Source of the DNA: Roseburia sp.
Lineage (GTDB): Bacteria; Bacillota; Clostridia; Lachnospirales; Lachnospiraceae
Direction of reading: 5' to 3'
Length of the DNA stretch: 64,000 nucleotides
Assembly: GCA_022771695.1 (NCBI GenBank)
Contig: JALEKJ010000020.1
Location: 1 to 64,000, forward strand
Shown: piece by piece, positions 8,695 to 17,388 of the stretch
How the letters are laid out: the number at the start of each line of letters is the position of its first letter
Numbering within the stretch: position 1 is the stretch's first letter
Notes under the pieces: generated by a model
The model's input: the letters and a program-made list of their open reading frames with translations, nothing else
Database searches by the model: none
What the model was told of the DNA's origin: nothing
Translations under genes and position numbers: made by a program

Positions 8695-11238
8695 ATGAAT
8701 AAGAAAATACCACTATTCGCGGGGTTTTTAATACCTCTTTTGATTGCAGTGATCGTTTGTATCGACCATGGAGTATATCCGGTGGGTGACCAGTGTATTC
8801 TTCAAGTGGATATGTATCATCAGTATTGTCCGTTTTTTGTGGAGCTGACGGATAAGATGAAAAATGGCGGGAGTATTTTTTTCTCATGGAATATCGGGCT
8901 GGGAGCAGACTTTGTATCGTTGTTCGCTTATTATCTGGCGAGTCCGCTGAATCTGCTTTTGGTGCTGTGCCCGTCAGAATATATCATTGAATTTATGACG
9001 ATTTTGGTGCTGCTTAAGATTGCATTTTCAGGTTTTTCTTTTACCTATTATCTGATGGAACACTTTGGATTAAATGAAAAAGAGAATGGAGCATTCGGTG
9101 AGCCATGTCAGATATCAGCGTTCGCAGCAGCCATTTTTGGCTGTGCCTATGCATTGTCGGCTTTTATGGCTGCCTATGCATGGAATATTATGTGGCTTGA
9201 CTGTATGATGCTTGCGCCGCTTGCGATTCTCGGGTTGGAGCGGATGGTTAAAACGGGAAATGCATTGCTTTACTATGTGGTGTTGGCGCTTTGCATCTGG
9301 AGCAATTTTTATATTGCAATTATGATTTGCATCTTTCTGGTACTGTGGTTTTTGATGTATTGGCTGGAGCATCGCAAGGTGGGAATTCTGGCATGGGTAC
9401 GTTTTGCGTGGTATTCTCTACTGGCAGGTGGAACAGGAGCGGTATTGATTCTTCCAACGTCAATTATCTTGGGCTACAGCGGCAATCAGGGAATTTCCTT
9501 CCCGGAAACGATAGAATGGTACTTTAGCATAGTAAAAGAGCTTGCGAGACATCTGATGCTTGTGGATACCTACACAGGAGCGGAGCACTGGCCGAATCTG
9601 TACTGCGGTGTATTCGTGCTGGTATTTTTTGTCCTGTATCTGCTTAACGGTGGAATTTCATGGAAACGTAAGGTGCCGCGTGTCCTTTTGTTGGTGCTTT
9701 TTGTGATCAGCTTTGCAAACAATGTGCTAGACTTTCTGTGGCATGGATTGCATTTTCCGACTTCGCTGCCTGGCAGACAATCCTTTCTCTATATTTTATT
9801 GTTGCTTACGATAGCGTTTGAGGCGTTTTTGCATATAAAGGAAAACCGGTTTTGGCATCTGCTTGTGGCAGCAGCAGTAAACGCGTTGTTTGTCATCCTT
9901 GCATACCGGGTTTCGGATGAAGAAATGATGGAACGGACGGTATTTATTGTCAGTGCAATCTTTCTTGGATGCTATTTAATACTTGTGGCGGGGTATCTCG
10001 CAGGAAATGTGAAAGTGCGGAGGCTGATGCTTGCAATCGGCTGCTTTGTCATGCTTGCAGAACTGACATTGAATTATGATATGACAGGGTTTGACACTGT
10101 GAGCCGCACCGCCTATACAGAGTACATGGATGATTATGAGAAGCTGCTTGCCACGGTGGAGGCGAATGAGGAGACGCGAACAGGAGAGTCTTTTTATCGT
10201 GTTGAAGAATTGGAGAGGAAGACAAAAAATGATGCCGGACTCTATGGGTACCGTTCTGCTACACAGTTTTCGTCCTTGATGAATCTTGCAGTCAGTCATT
10301 TTTATCAGGATGTCGGTATGGAGGGCGGCAAAAATTTTTACTGTGTGAATGGAGCAACACCGTTGCTGTCCGCAATGCTTTCCATCAGATATGTGTTAGC
10401 GGACAATGATATGGAAGCAGGTCCATTGCGTCAGATGATCGCATCTTCGGAGAATGCATGGATTTATGAGAATAAGTATGTATTGCCGCTCGGTTTTATG
10501 ATGAGCGAGGATGTGATTGCAGCTTGGAACTACGCGGATGCGGGAGATATCCGAGCACAGAATGATTTGGCGTTATTGCTTGGGGCAACAGAGGAGATGT
10601 TAACGCCGATACCGTCTGTCTCTGCCGTGGGAGAAACAAGTTTTGAGGTGGCAGAGGATGGCTATTATTATGCGACTTATGAAAAAACATCAGTTGACCA
10701 ACTGACCATGGAGGTCAGTGACGCAAGAAGCCGTTCCTACACGAAGGTGTCACATGGTTATACCTTGGAATTGGGATATTGCACGGCGGGAGCGACGGTA
10801 AAAGTCACGAATACAAAGAATGAGACGATACCAATGACAGTGTATCGTTTGAATGGAAAAGTGCTGGAGACAGCATATGAGACACTGAATGCCCAAACGA
10901 TGCATCTGAAAGAATTCTCGGATACAAAAGTCTGCGGAACGATTGATGTTGCGGAAGCAGGCAGATTAATTTTTGGAATAGCATTGGAAGATGGTTGGAC
11001 TCTTTTGGTCGATGGCAAAGAGGTAGAGCCGGAAGCGTTTGCCGGAGCATTTATCAGTGTGCATTTGGAGCCCGGAACCCATGAGATTGCGCTCTGCTAT
11101 GAGACACCGGGATTTTATCTCGGAGCAGGTATCTCGGCTGTGTGTATTTTGTTGGCGGTACTTTCCATATTGATACAAAAGAAAATTCCTTTAACCTCGG
11201 TCAAAGGAAAAGTAATGTCCGAAGAATTGGACATGTAA
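8695..11238 (+). CDS. YfhO-family polytopic membrane protein
   Basis: 'VYPVGDQCILQVDMYHQYCPFFVEL...GSIFFSWNIGLGADFVSLFAYYLASPLNLL' characteristic of YfhO; Met at 8695 follows the upstream stop. Confidence 0.88.
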   Translation: MNKKIPLFAGFLIPLLIAVIVCIDHGVYPVGDQCILQVDMYHQYCPFFVELTDKMKNGGSIFFSWNIGLGADFVSLFAYYLASPLNLLLVLCPSEYIIEFMTILVLLKIAFSGFSFTYYLMEHFGLNEKENGAFGEPCQISAFAAAIFGCAYALSAFMAAYAWNIMWLDCMMLAPLAILGLERMVKTGNALLYYVVLALCIWSNFYIAIMICIFLVLWFLMYWLEHRKVGILAWVRFAWYSLLAGGTGAVLILPTSIILGYSGNQGISFPETIEWYFSIVKELARHLMLVDTYTGAEHWPNLYCGVFVLVFFVLYLLNGGISWKRKVPRVLLLVLFVISFANNVLDFLWHGLHFPTSLPGRQSFLYILLLLTIAFEAFLHIKENRFWHLLVAAAVNALFVILAYRVSDEEMMERTVFIVSAIFLGCYLILVAGYLAGNVKVRRLMLAIGCFVMLAELTLNYDMTGFDTVSRTAYTEYMDDYEKLLATVEANEETRTGESFYRVEELERKTKNDAGLYGYRSATQFSSLMNLAVSHFYQDVGMEGGKNFYCVNGATPLLSAMLSIRYVLADNDMEAGPLRQMIASSENAWIYENKYVLPLGFMMSEDVIAAWNYADAGDIRAQNDLALLLGATEEMLTPIPSVSAVGETSFEVAEDGYYYATYEKTSVDQLTMEVSDARSRSYTKVSHGYTLELGYCTAGATVKVTNTKNETIPMTVYRLNGKVLETAYETLNAQTMHLKEFSDTKVCGTIDVAEAGRLIFGIALEDGWTLLVDGKEVEPEAFAGAFISVHLEPGTHEIALCYETPGFYLGAGISAVCILLAVLSILIQKKIPLTSVKGKVMSEELDM

Positions 11239-11243
11239 TAAAG

Positions 11244-11283
11244 TACACTCCTATCATCAAGAGATGAAAAGGAGTGTATTTTT
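11244..11283 (+). terminator. Terminator-like hairpin overlapping the SD of the next small ORF
   Basis: TACACTCCT a TCATC AAGA GATGA aa AGGAGTGTA TTTTT. Confidence 0.75.
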
Positions 11284-11385
11284 ATGAAAGGATATGTGGT
11301 AGATGCCGGATATATGGGGTATGTAGAGGGCAGATATATACTGTTTGCAAACGAGGATGATTATCGCGAATATTTTGAAGGCTGA
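11284..11385 (+). CDS. 33-aa small protein MKGYVVDAGYMGYVEGRYILFANEDDYREYFEG
   Basis: ATG 11284 with SD AGGAG 9 nt upstream; in-frame stop TGA 11383-11385; not in ORF track because of its length. Confidence 0.6.
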   Translation: MKGYVVDAGYMGYVEGRYILFANEDDYREYFEG

Positions 11386-11464
11386 CATTGAAATTTATAG
11401 ACGAATATGTGATAATATAAGGTGGTTTTTAAGTTGTATTTTAGGATAGAAAGAAGGAATTTGC

Positions 11465-11929
11465 ATGTCAGAGAAAGAAATCGAAGTCTATGGGAAGCAG
11501 ATGGACGAGATAAAGGTACGCCCGTATGAGCACCATGCGAAGTACTATGAGACGGACCAGATGGGCATCATTCACCATTCAAACTACATCAAGTGGATGG
11601 AGGAAGCGCGCATGGATATGATGGAGCAGATAGGGCTTTCCTACAAAGAGATGGAAGCAATGGAAATTATCAGTCCGGTTCTTTCGGTATCCTGCGAGTA
11701 TCACAGCATGGTCCATTTTGATGATGTGGTCGTGATTGAACCGCGTATTGTGAAGTATAATGGGGTTAAGCTGGAAGTAGAGTACCGCATGACGGATAAG
11801 GAGACAGGAGAATTGCGTACGACGGGAAGAAGTTCGCATTGCTTTTTGAATAGGGCAGGCAGACCGATTTCCTTGAAACGTTCTTATCCGGAGCTTGATA
11901 CAAAGTTTTTCGAGTACACAGATGTATAA
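11465..11929 (+). CDS. Acyl-CoA thioesterase (4HBT/YbgC-like)
   Basis: 'YYETDQMGIIHHSNYIKWMEEARMDMMEQIG' hotdog-fold signature. Confidence 0.9.
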   Translation: MSEKEIEVYGKQMDEIKVRPYEHHAKYYETDQMGIIHHSNYIKWMEEARMDMMEQIGLSYKEMEAMEIISPVLSVSCEYHSMVHFDDVVVIEPRIVKYNGVKLEVEYRMTDKETGELRTTGRSSHCFLNRAGRPISLKRSYPELDTKFFEYTDV

Positions 11930-11944
11930 ACATTTCAAAGAATA

Positions 11945-12080
11945 TCTGTATCTATTCAGAACAGGTCAAAGCGGAGCCGCGTAGACCGTGAGAATATGAT
12001 TCAGGAGTGCGGAAATCCCATCGTCGAAGACGATTTTCATGGATTTTCGCATTGTAACGGTGAAGGTACGGAACAGTTAC
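11945..12080 (+). promoter_or_regulatory. Structured 5' leader upstream of aminopeptidase P gene (candidate)
   Basis: Consecutive hairpins: TCTG/CAGA (11945-11960), GGTC..GCG/CGC..GACC (11964-11987), TGCGGAAATCC..ATCGTC-GAA-GACGAT..GGATTTTCGCA (12008-12051), GTAAC/GTTAC (12054-12080). Confidence 0.5.
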
Positions 12081-12109
12081 GAATATTTATGATAAAGAAG
12101 GGTAGAACG

Positions 12110-13900
12110 ATGATACAGGAAAGATTACAAGCATTACGCGAAGAGATGAGGAAGAGAAATATCGACATTTATGTGGTCCCGACTGCGGATTTCCATGAGT
12201 CTGAGTACGTTGGTGAGCACTTTAAAGCGAGAAAGTTCATTACCGGTTTTACCGGGTCTGCGGGAACTGCCGTTATTACATTGACCGAGGCAGGACTTTG
12301 GACAGACGGACGCTATTTTGTACAGGCAGAGAAGCAACTCGCGGGGAGTACGGTAACCTTATACCGCATGGGCGAAGAGGGCGTGCCAAAGGTGGACGAG
12401 TTTATTGCAGAGAAGTTAGGCAAGGGCGGTTGCCTTGGCTTTGATGGAAGAGTCGTAAACGGAAGCTGGGGCAAGATGCTTGCGGCGATTGCAGAGAAAG
12501 AAGGCGGTTCTCTGTATGTGAACGAGGACTTGATTGATATTATCTGGAAAGACCGTCCTGCATTGTCGAAGGAGCCGTTGTTTTTATTGGAGGAGAAATA
12601 TACAGGTAAGAGTACACGTGAGAAGCTTAATGAACTTCGCAAGGTCATGGAAGAGGAGGGCGCAGATGTCCATATCCTGACATCCCTGTATGATATTGCA
12701 TGGCTGTTAAATATCCGCGGTGGCGACATTGATTATGTGCCGGTCATTTTGTCTTACCTTGTAGTGAATAAGAATGACTGCATCTGGTTCTTACAGGAGG
12801 AAGTAGTAGATGAAAAGATTGCGGCCTACTTAAAAGAGAATCAGATTACAACAAGACCGTACGATGCGATTTATGAATATGTGCCGACGATTCCTGCCGA
12901 TGCGTGTGTACTGATGAACGGAAGTACTGTGAATTACCGCATTGCGAACAGTTTGGCTCCGACAATCAAGGTCGTGGATAAGCCAAATCCGACGGAGTTG
13001 ATGAAAGCCATCAAGAATCCGACCGAGGTGGACAACATCCGTAAAGCGCATGTGAAGGATGGTGTGGCATTCACGAAGTTTATGTATTGGCTGAAGACGA
13101 ACATTGGTAGGATCCCGATGACAGAGATTTCGGCGTCCGATTATCTGGAGGAGCGCAGAAGAGAACAGGAGAATTTTATCGAGTTGAGCTTTGACACCAT
13201 CTGCGCGTATGGACCAAATGCCGCGATGATGCACTATGCAGCAACACCGGAATCAGATGCAGAACTGAAGCCGGAAGGCTTTTTGCTTGTGGATTCCGGC
13301 GGACATTATTTTGAGGGAACGACCGATATTACAAGAACGATGGCACTTGGTCCGATTACGGATGAGATGCGTCTGCACTTTACAACGGTATGCCGTTCGA
13401 ACTTAAAGCTTGCAAATGCAAAGTTCTTATATGGATGTACCGGATTGAACCTCGATATTTTATCCCGTGGACCTCTCTGGGATATGGGAATCGACTATAA
13501 ATGCGGTACCGGTCATGGTGTAGGATATGTTTTGAATGTGCATGAGGGACCAAACGGATTCCGCTGGAGAGTCGTGCCGGAGCGCAACGACAACGGAACG
13601 TTGGAAGAAGGCATGGTTACGACGGACGAGCCGGGGGTATACTTAGAAGGTAAGTATGGCATCCGTACTGAGAATGAATTGGTATGCCACAAGGCAGAGA
13701 AGAATGAGTATGGTCAGTTTATGAACTTCGAGAACATCACCTATGCGCCGATTGATTTGGATGCTATCGATCCGGATGAAATGACCGGACGCGAAAAGAA
13801 GATGTTGAACGATTATCATGCGATGGTCTATAAGACCCTTTCTCCGTATATGACGGAGGAGGAGAACGAATGGCTGAAAAAGTATACAAGGGCCATTTAG
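12110..13900 (+). CDS. Aminopeptidase P family (Xaa-Pro aminopeptidase)
   Basis: 'LVDSGGHYFEGTTDITRTMALG', 'GTGHGVGYVLNVHEGP' M24B motifs; ATG 12110 preferred to upstream 11996. Confidence 0.92.
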   Translation: MIQERLQALREEMRKRNIDIYVVPTADFHESEYVGEHFKARKFITGFTGSAGTAVITLTEAGLWTDGRYFVQAEKQLAGSTVTLYRMGEEGVPKVDEFIAEKLGKGGCLGFDGRVVNGSWGKMLAAIAEKEGGSLYVNEDLIDIIWKDRPALSKEPLFLLEEKYTGKSTREKLNELRKVMEEEGADVHILTSLYDIAWLLNIRGGDIDYVPVILSYLVVNKNDCIWFLQEEVVDEKIAAYLKENQITTRPYDAIYEYVPTIPADACVLMNGSTVNYRIANSLAPTIKVVDKPNPTELMKAIKNPTEVDNIRKAHVKDGVAFTKFMYWLKTNIGRIPMTEISASDYLEERRREQENFIELSFDTICAYGPNAAMMHYAATPESDAELKPEGFLLVDSGGHYFEGTTDITRTMALGPITDEMRLHFTTVCRSNLKLANAKFLYGCTGLNLDILSRGPLWDMGIDYKCGTGHGVGYVLNVHEGPNGFRWRVVPERNDNGTLEEGMVTTDEPGVYLEGKYGIRTENELVCHKAEKNEYGQFMNFENITYAPIDLDAIDPDEMTGREKKMLNDYHAMVYKTLSPYMTEEENEWLKKYTRAI

Positions 13901-13927
13901 TGAGAAAAGAGTAGAATGGAGACAGAC

Positions 13928-16705
13928 ATGAGCGAAAAGCTGGTATTGATTGATGGACATAGTATTTTGAACCGGGCATTTTTTGGAATTCCCGACCTTA
14001 CAAATTCAGAAGGGCTTCATACGAATGCCGTCTACGGCTTTCTCAACATTATGTTCAAAATTTTAGAAGAGGAGAAGCCGAACTATCTGACCGTAGCGTT
14101 CGACGTATCCCAGCCGACTTTTCGCCATGAGATGTTTGCGGAGTATAAGGGAACCAGAAAGCCGATGGCGTCTGAGTTGCGGGAGCAGGTTCCCCTGATG
14201 AAAGAGATGTTAAAGGCAATGGGTGTGACCGTCATCGAAAAGGGCGGTTATGAGGCGGATGATTTGCTCGGAACCATTGCAAAAAAAAGTGAAGCACAGG
14301 GACTGGAGGTTTCTGTTGTTTCCGGTGACAGGGATCTGCTGCAGCTTGCAACCGACCATATCAAGATTCGTATTCCAAAGACGAAACGCACCGGAACAGA
14401 GATTGAGGATTATTATGCGAAGGATGTACTGGAAAAGTATCAGGTGACACCAACCCAATTCATCGACGTAAAGGCATTGATGGGCGATACCTCCGACAAT
14501 ATCCCGGGGGTGCCGGGGATTGGTGAAAAGACGGCGACGGCATTAATCGTACAGTATGGAAGTATTGAGAATGCGCATGACCATGTAGAGGAGATTAAGC
14601 CTCCACGTGCAAGTGCAAATTTAAAAGAACACTATGACATGGCGCAGATGAGCAAGACGTTAGCGACGATTGAAATCAATGCGGATATTGCATATGAACT
14701 GTCAGATGCGAGATTACAGGCGGTTTCCGATTTGTATACAGAGGAAGCCTATTTGTTATGTAAGAGATTGGAATTTAAGAACCTCTTAAGTCGTTTTGAG
14801 GTGGAGGCACCAAAGGATGGGGCGTCGGAGCATTTTAGGAAGATATCCGATAAGAGAGAGGCCGAAAAAGCATTTGCCGCGTTAAAAGGAAAAACGTGTG
14901 GATTCTATGTTGTCCCATTTGAAGAAGTGCAGGAAGATGGGGTAGAAGCCGACGGGCAGTTGAGCTTGTTTGGAAATATGGGATTTGGTGATGGAGCGTC
15001 CGGTAATGCCACAGGAGATGGGGCTGGCGGATATAAGGGTGAGAAGTTCATGGGACTTGCAATAGCAAGCAGTGAGACGGACATCTGTTATATTGAGGCG
15101 GGCGAGCAGCTTACCAGTGATGAGATACGGGTGATGTTTGCAGAAAGCGGAGCCGTCTCTTATTGTACGTTAGATTTAAAACCACAGCTTGCATATATGG
15201 GAATGCTGGAGAAGAAAGCGGTTGGTTCTGTTTCGCGGGAAAAGCTTTTTGATTCCACGATTGCGGCGTATCTGTTAAATCCGATTAAGAATGAATATCC
15301 TTATGAGGACATTGCGAAGGATTATGCAGGCATGATGATTCCTTCCCGTAGGGATTTGTTGGAGAAGCTTACTTACGATAAGGCTGCTAAAGAGAAGCCG
15401 GAGGAATTTTTAAAGTGCGTGTGTTACATGGCGTATGTGGCATTGGCATCCAAAGAAAAGCTTTGGGCAGAGCTGGAAGAAACTGAGATGGCAGAGTTGT
15501 TTACGAGCATTGAGATGCCGCTTGTATACACACTTGCGGACATGGAAAAAGAGGGCATTATTGCATCCGGTGAGGCGCTGCGCGAGTATGGCGATAAGCT
15601 TGCGGTTCGTATTACAGAATTGGAACAGAAGATTTATGAGGAGGCTGGAGAGGAGTTTAATATTAATTCTCCGAAGCAACTTGGCGTAATCCTTTTTGAA
15701 AAGCTGCAACTTCCGAACGGCAAGAAGACGAAAACAGGATATTCCACTGCGGCAGACGTACTGGAGCATCTGGCACCGGATTATCCGGTTGTGGCGGATA
15801 TCTTAGAGTATCGTCAGCTTACTAAGTTGAAGTCTACTTATGCGGATGGTCTTGTAAATTATATTGCGAAGGACGGAAGAATTCATACTTCCTTTAATCA
15901 GACGATTACGGCAACCGGAAGACTCAGCAGCACAGAACCGAATCTTCAGAATATCCCGATGCGAATTGAACTTGGACGTCTGATTCGTAAGGCATTTTTG
16001 CCGAGAGAAGGCTTCGTGTTTGTGGATGCGGATTATTCCCAGATTGAGCTTCGCGTCCTGGCACATCTTTCCGGGGACGAGAAGCTGATTGAGGCATACC
16101 GAGAAGCGCAGGACATTCACCGGACGACGGCATCGCAGGTATTCCACATCCCATTTGATGAGGTGACAGATTTGCAGCGGCGCAATGCCAAGGCGGTAAA
16201 CTTTGGAATCGTCTATGGTATCAGCTCGTTTGGACTAAGTCAGGATCTTAGTATCAGCAAAAAAGAGGCAGCAGAGTACATCGAGCGTTATTTTGAAACT
16301 TATCCGAAAATCAAGGGATATTTGGATGGACTTGTGGCACAGGCGAAGGAAAAAGGCTATGTCACAACGATGTTTGGTAGAAGACGTCCGATACCGGAGC
16401 TTTCGAGCAGCAACTTTATGCAGCGTTCCTTCGGAGAGCGTATTGCGATGAATTCTCCGATTCAGGGCACGGCGGCGGACATCATCAAGATTGCGATGAT
16501 TCGTGTGCATGACAGATTATTAGAGGAAAAGCTGCGTTCAAGGCTGATTTTGACCGTTCATGATGAGCTTTTAGTGGAGACGGCAGTAGAGGAGGAATCA
16601 GTTGTGAGAAAAATCCTGGAAGAGGAGATGCACGGAGCGGCGGAGCTTTCTGTGTGCTTGGAGATTGACGCGCATACCGGGCATGACTGGTATGAAGCCA
16701 AATAA
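13928..16705 (+). CDS. polA: DNA polymerase I
   Basis: 5'-3' exo N-terminus; 'DADYSQIELRVLAHLSGDE', 'KAVNFGIVYGISSFGLSQ', 'LTVHDELLVE'. Confidence 0.97.
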   Translation: MSEKLVLIDGHSILNRAFFGIPDLTNSEGLHTNAVYGFLNIMFKILEEEKPNYLTVAFDVSQPTFRHEMFAEYKGTRKPMASELREQVPLMKEMLKAMGVTVIEKGGYEADDLLGTIAKKSEAQGLEVSVVSGDRDLLQLATDHIKIRIPKTKRTGTEIEDYYAKDVLEKYQVTPTQFIDVKALMGDTSDNIPGVPGIGEKTATALIVQYGSIENAHDHVEEIKPPRASANLKEHYDMAQMSKTLATIEINADIAYELSDARLQAVSDLYTEEAYLLCKRLEFKNLLSRFEVEAPKDGASEHFRKISDKREAEKAFAALKGKTCGFYVVPFEEVQEDGVEADGQLSLFGNMGFGDGASGNATGDGAGGYKGEKFMGLAIASSETDICYIEAGEQLTSDEIRVMFAESGAVSYCTLDLKPQLAYMGMLEKKAVGSVSREKLFDSTIAAYLLNPIKNEYPYEDIAKDYAGMMIPSRRDLLEKLTYDKAAKEKPEEFLKCVCYMAYVALASKEKLWAELEETEMAELFTSIEMPLVYTLADMEKEGIIASGEALREYGDKLAVRITELEQKIYEEAGEEFNINSPKQLGVILFEKLQLPNGKKTKTGYSTAADVLEHLAPDYPVVADILEYRQLTKLKSTYADGLVNYIAKDGRIHTSFNQTITATGRLSSTEPNLQNIPMRIELGRLIRKAFLPREGFVFVDADYSQIELRVLAHLSGDEKLIEAYREAQDIHRTTASQVFHIPFDEVTDLQRRNAKAVNFGIVYGISSFGLSQDLSISKKEAAEYIERYFETYPKIKGYLDGLVAQAKEKGYVTTMFGRRRPIPELSSSNFMQRSFGERIAMNSPIQGTAADIIKIAMIRVHDRLLEEKLRSRLILTVHDELLVETAVEEESVVRKILEEEMHGAAELSVCLEIDAHTGHDWYEAK

Positions 16706-16763
16706 GTAGATTGCGGTATGCGCTGCATACCCGGGCATGACTGGTATGAGTCGAAGTAAGTAG
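16672..16763 (+). repeat. ~39-bp imperfect tandem duplication of the polA 3' end
   Basis: gcatac-cgggcatgactggtatgaagccaaataagtag (16672-16709) vs gcatacccgggcatgactggtatgagtcgaagtaagtag (16725-16763). Confidence 0.85.
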
Positions 16764-16770
16764 GTGACAT

Positions 16771-17367
16771 ATGAAATTTATTGGAATTACCGGAGGTGTG
16801 GGAGCAGGAAAGTCAGAAATACTTTCCTATCTCGCGAAGAAACCGGATACCGCGGTGATGTTGGCGGATGAAATCGCACATGAATTGATGGAACCGGGGA
16901 CGGAATGCTATGATAAGATTGTAGAGACTTTCGGTGCAACAGAAATCTGCCTGCCGGGAGGCGGGTTTGATCGTCAGAAGCTAGCAGAAGTTATTTTTTC
17001 GAATGAGAGAAACAGACAGCGGATGAACGATATTGTGCATCCGGCAGTCAGGGAATGTGTAAAATGCAGAGCAAGTGAGGAACGGGAGAAGGGGAAATTA
17101 AAACTCCTGATTTTGGAAGCAGCTTTGTTGATAGAAGAACATTATGATGAAATTTGTGATGAACTCTGGTATATTTATACCAGAGAGAGTATAAGAGAAG
17201 AACGCTTGATGAAAAGCAGGAGCTATACCCGCGAGAAGGTGCATCAAATTTTTGCAAGCCAGCTAAGTGAAGCAGAGTATCGAAATGCTTGTCGAACCGT
17301 AATTGATAACAACGGGACGGTGGAGGAAGCATTCCGCCAAATCGATGAAGCGTTAAAGAACATATAG
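16771..17367 (+). CDS. coaE: Dephospho-CoA kinase
   Basis: 'IGITGGVGAGKSEILSYL', 'ADEIAHELMEPG'. Confidence 0.95.
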   Translation: MKFIGITGGVGAGKSEILSYLAKKPDTAVMLADEIAHELMEPGTECYDKIVETFGATEICLPGGGFDRQKLAEVIFSNERNRQRMNDIVHPAVRECVKCRASEEREKGKLKLLILEAALLIEEHYDEICDELWYIYTRESIREERLMKSRSYTREKVHQIFASQLSEAEYRNACRTVIDNNGTVEEAFRQIDEALKNI

Positions 17368-17388
17368 AATTGAGTAGGAGAACCGTAG

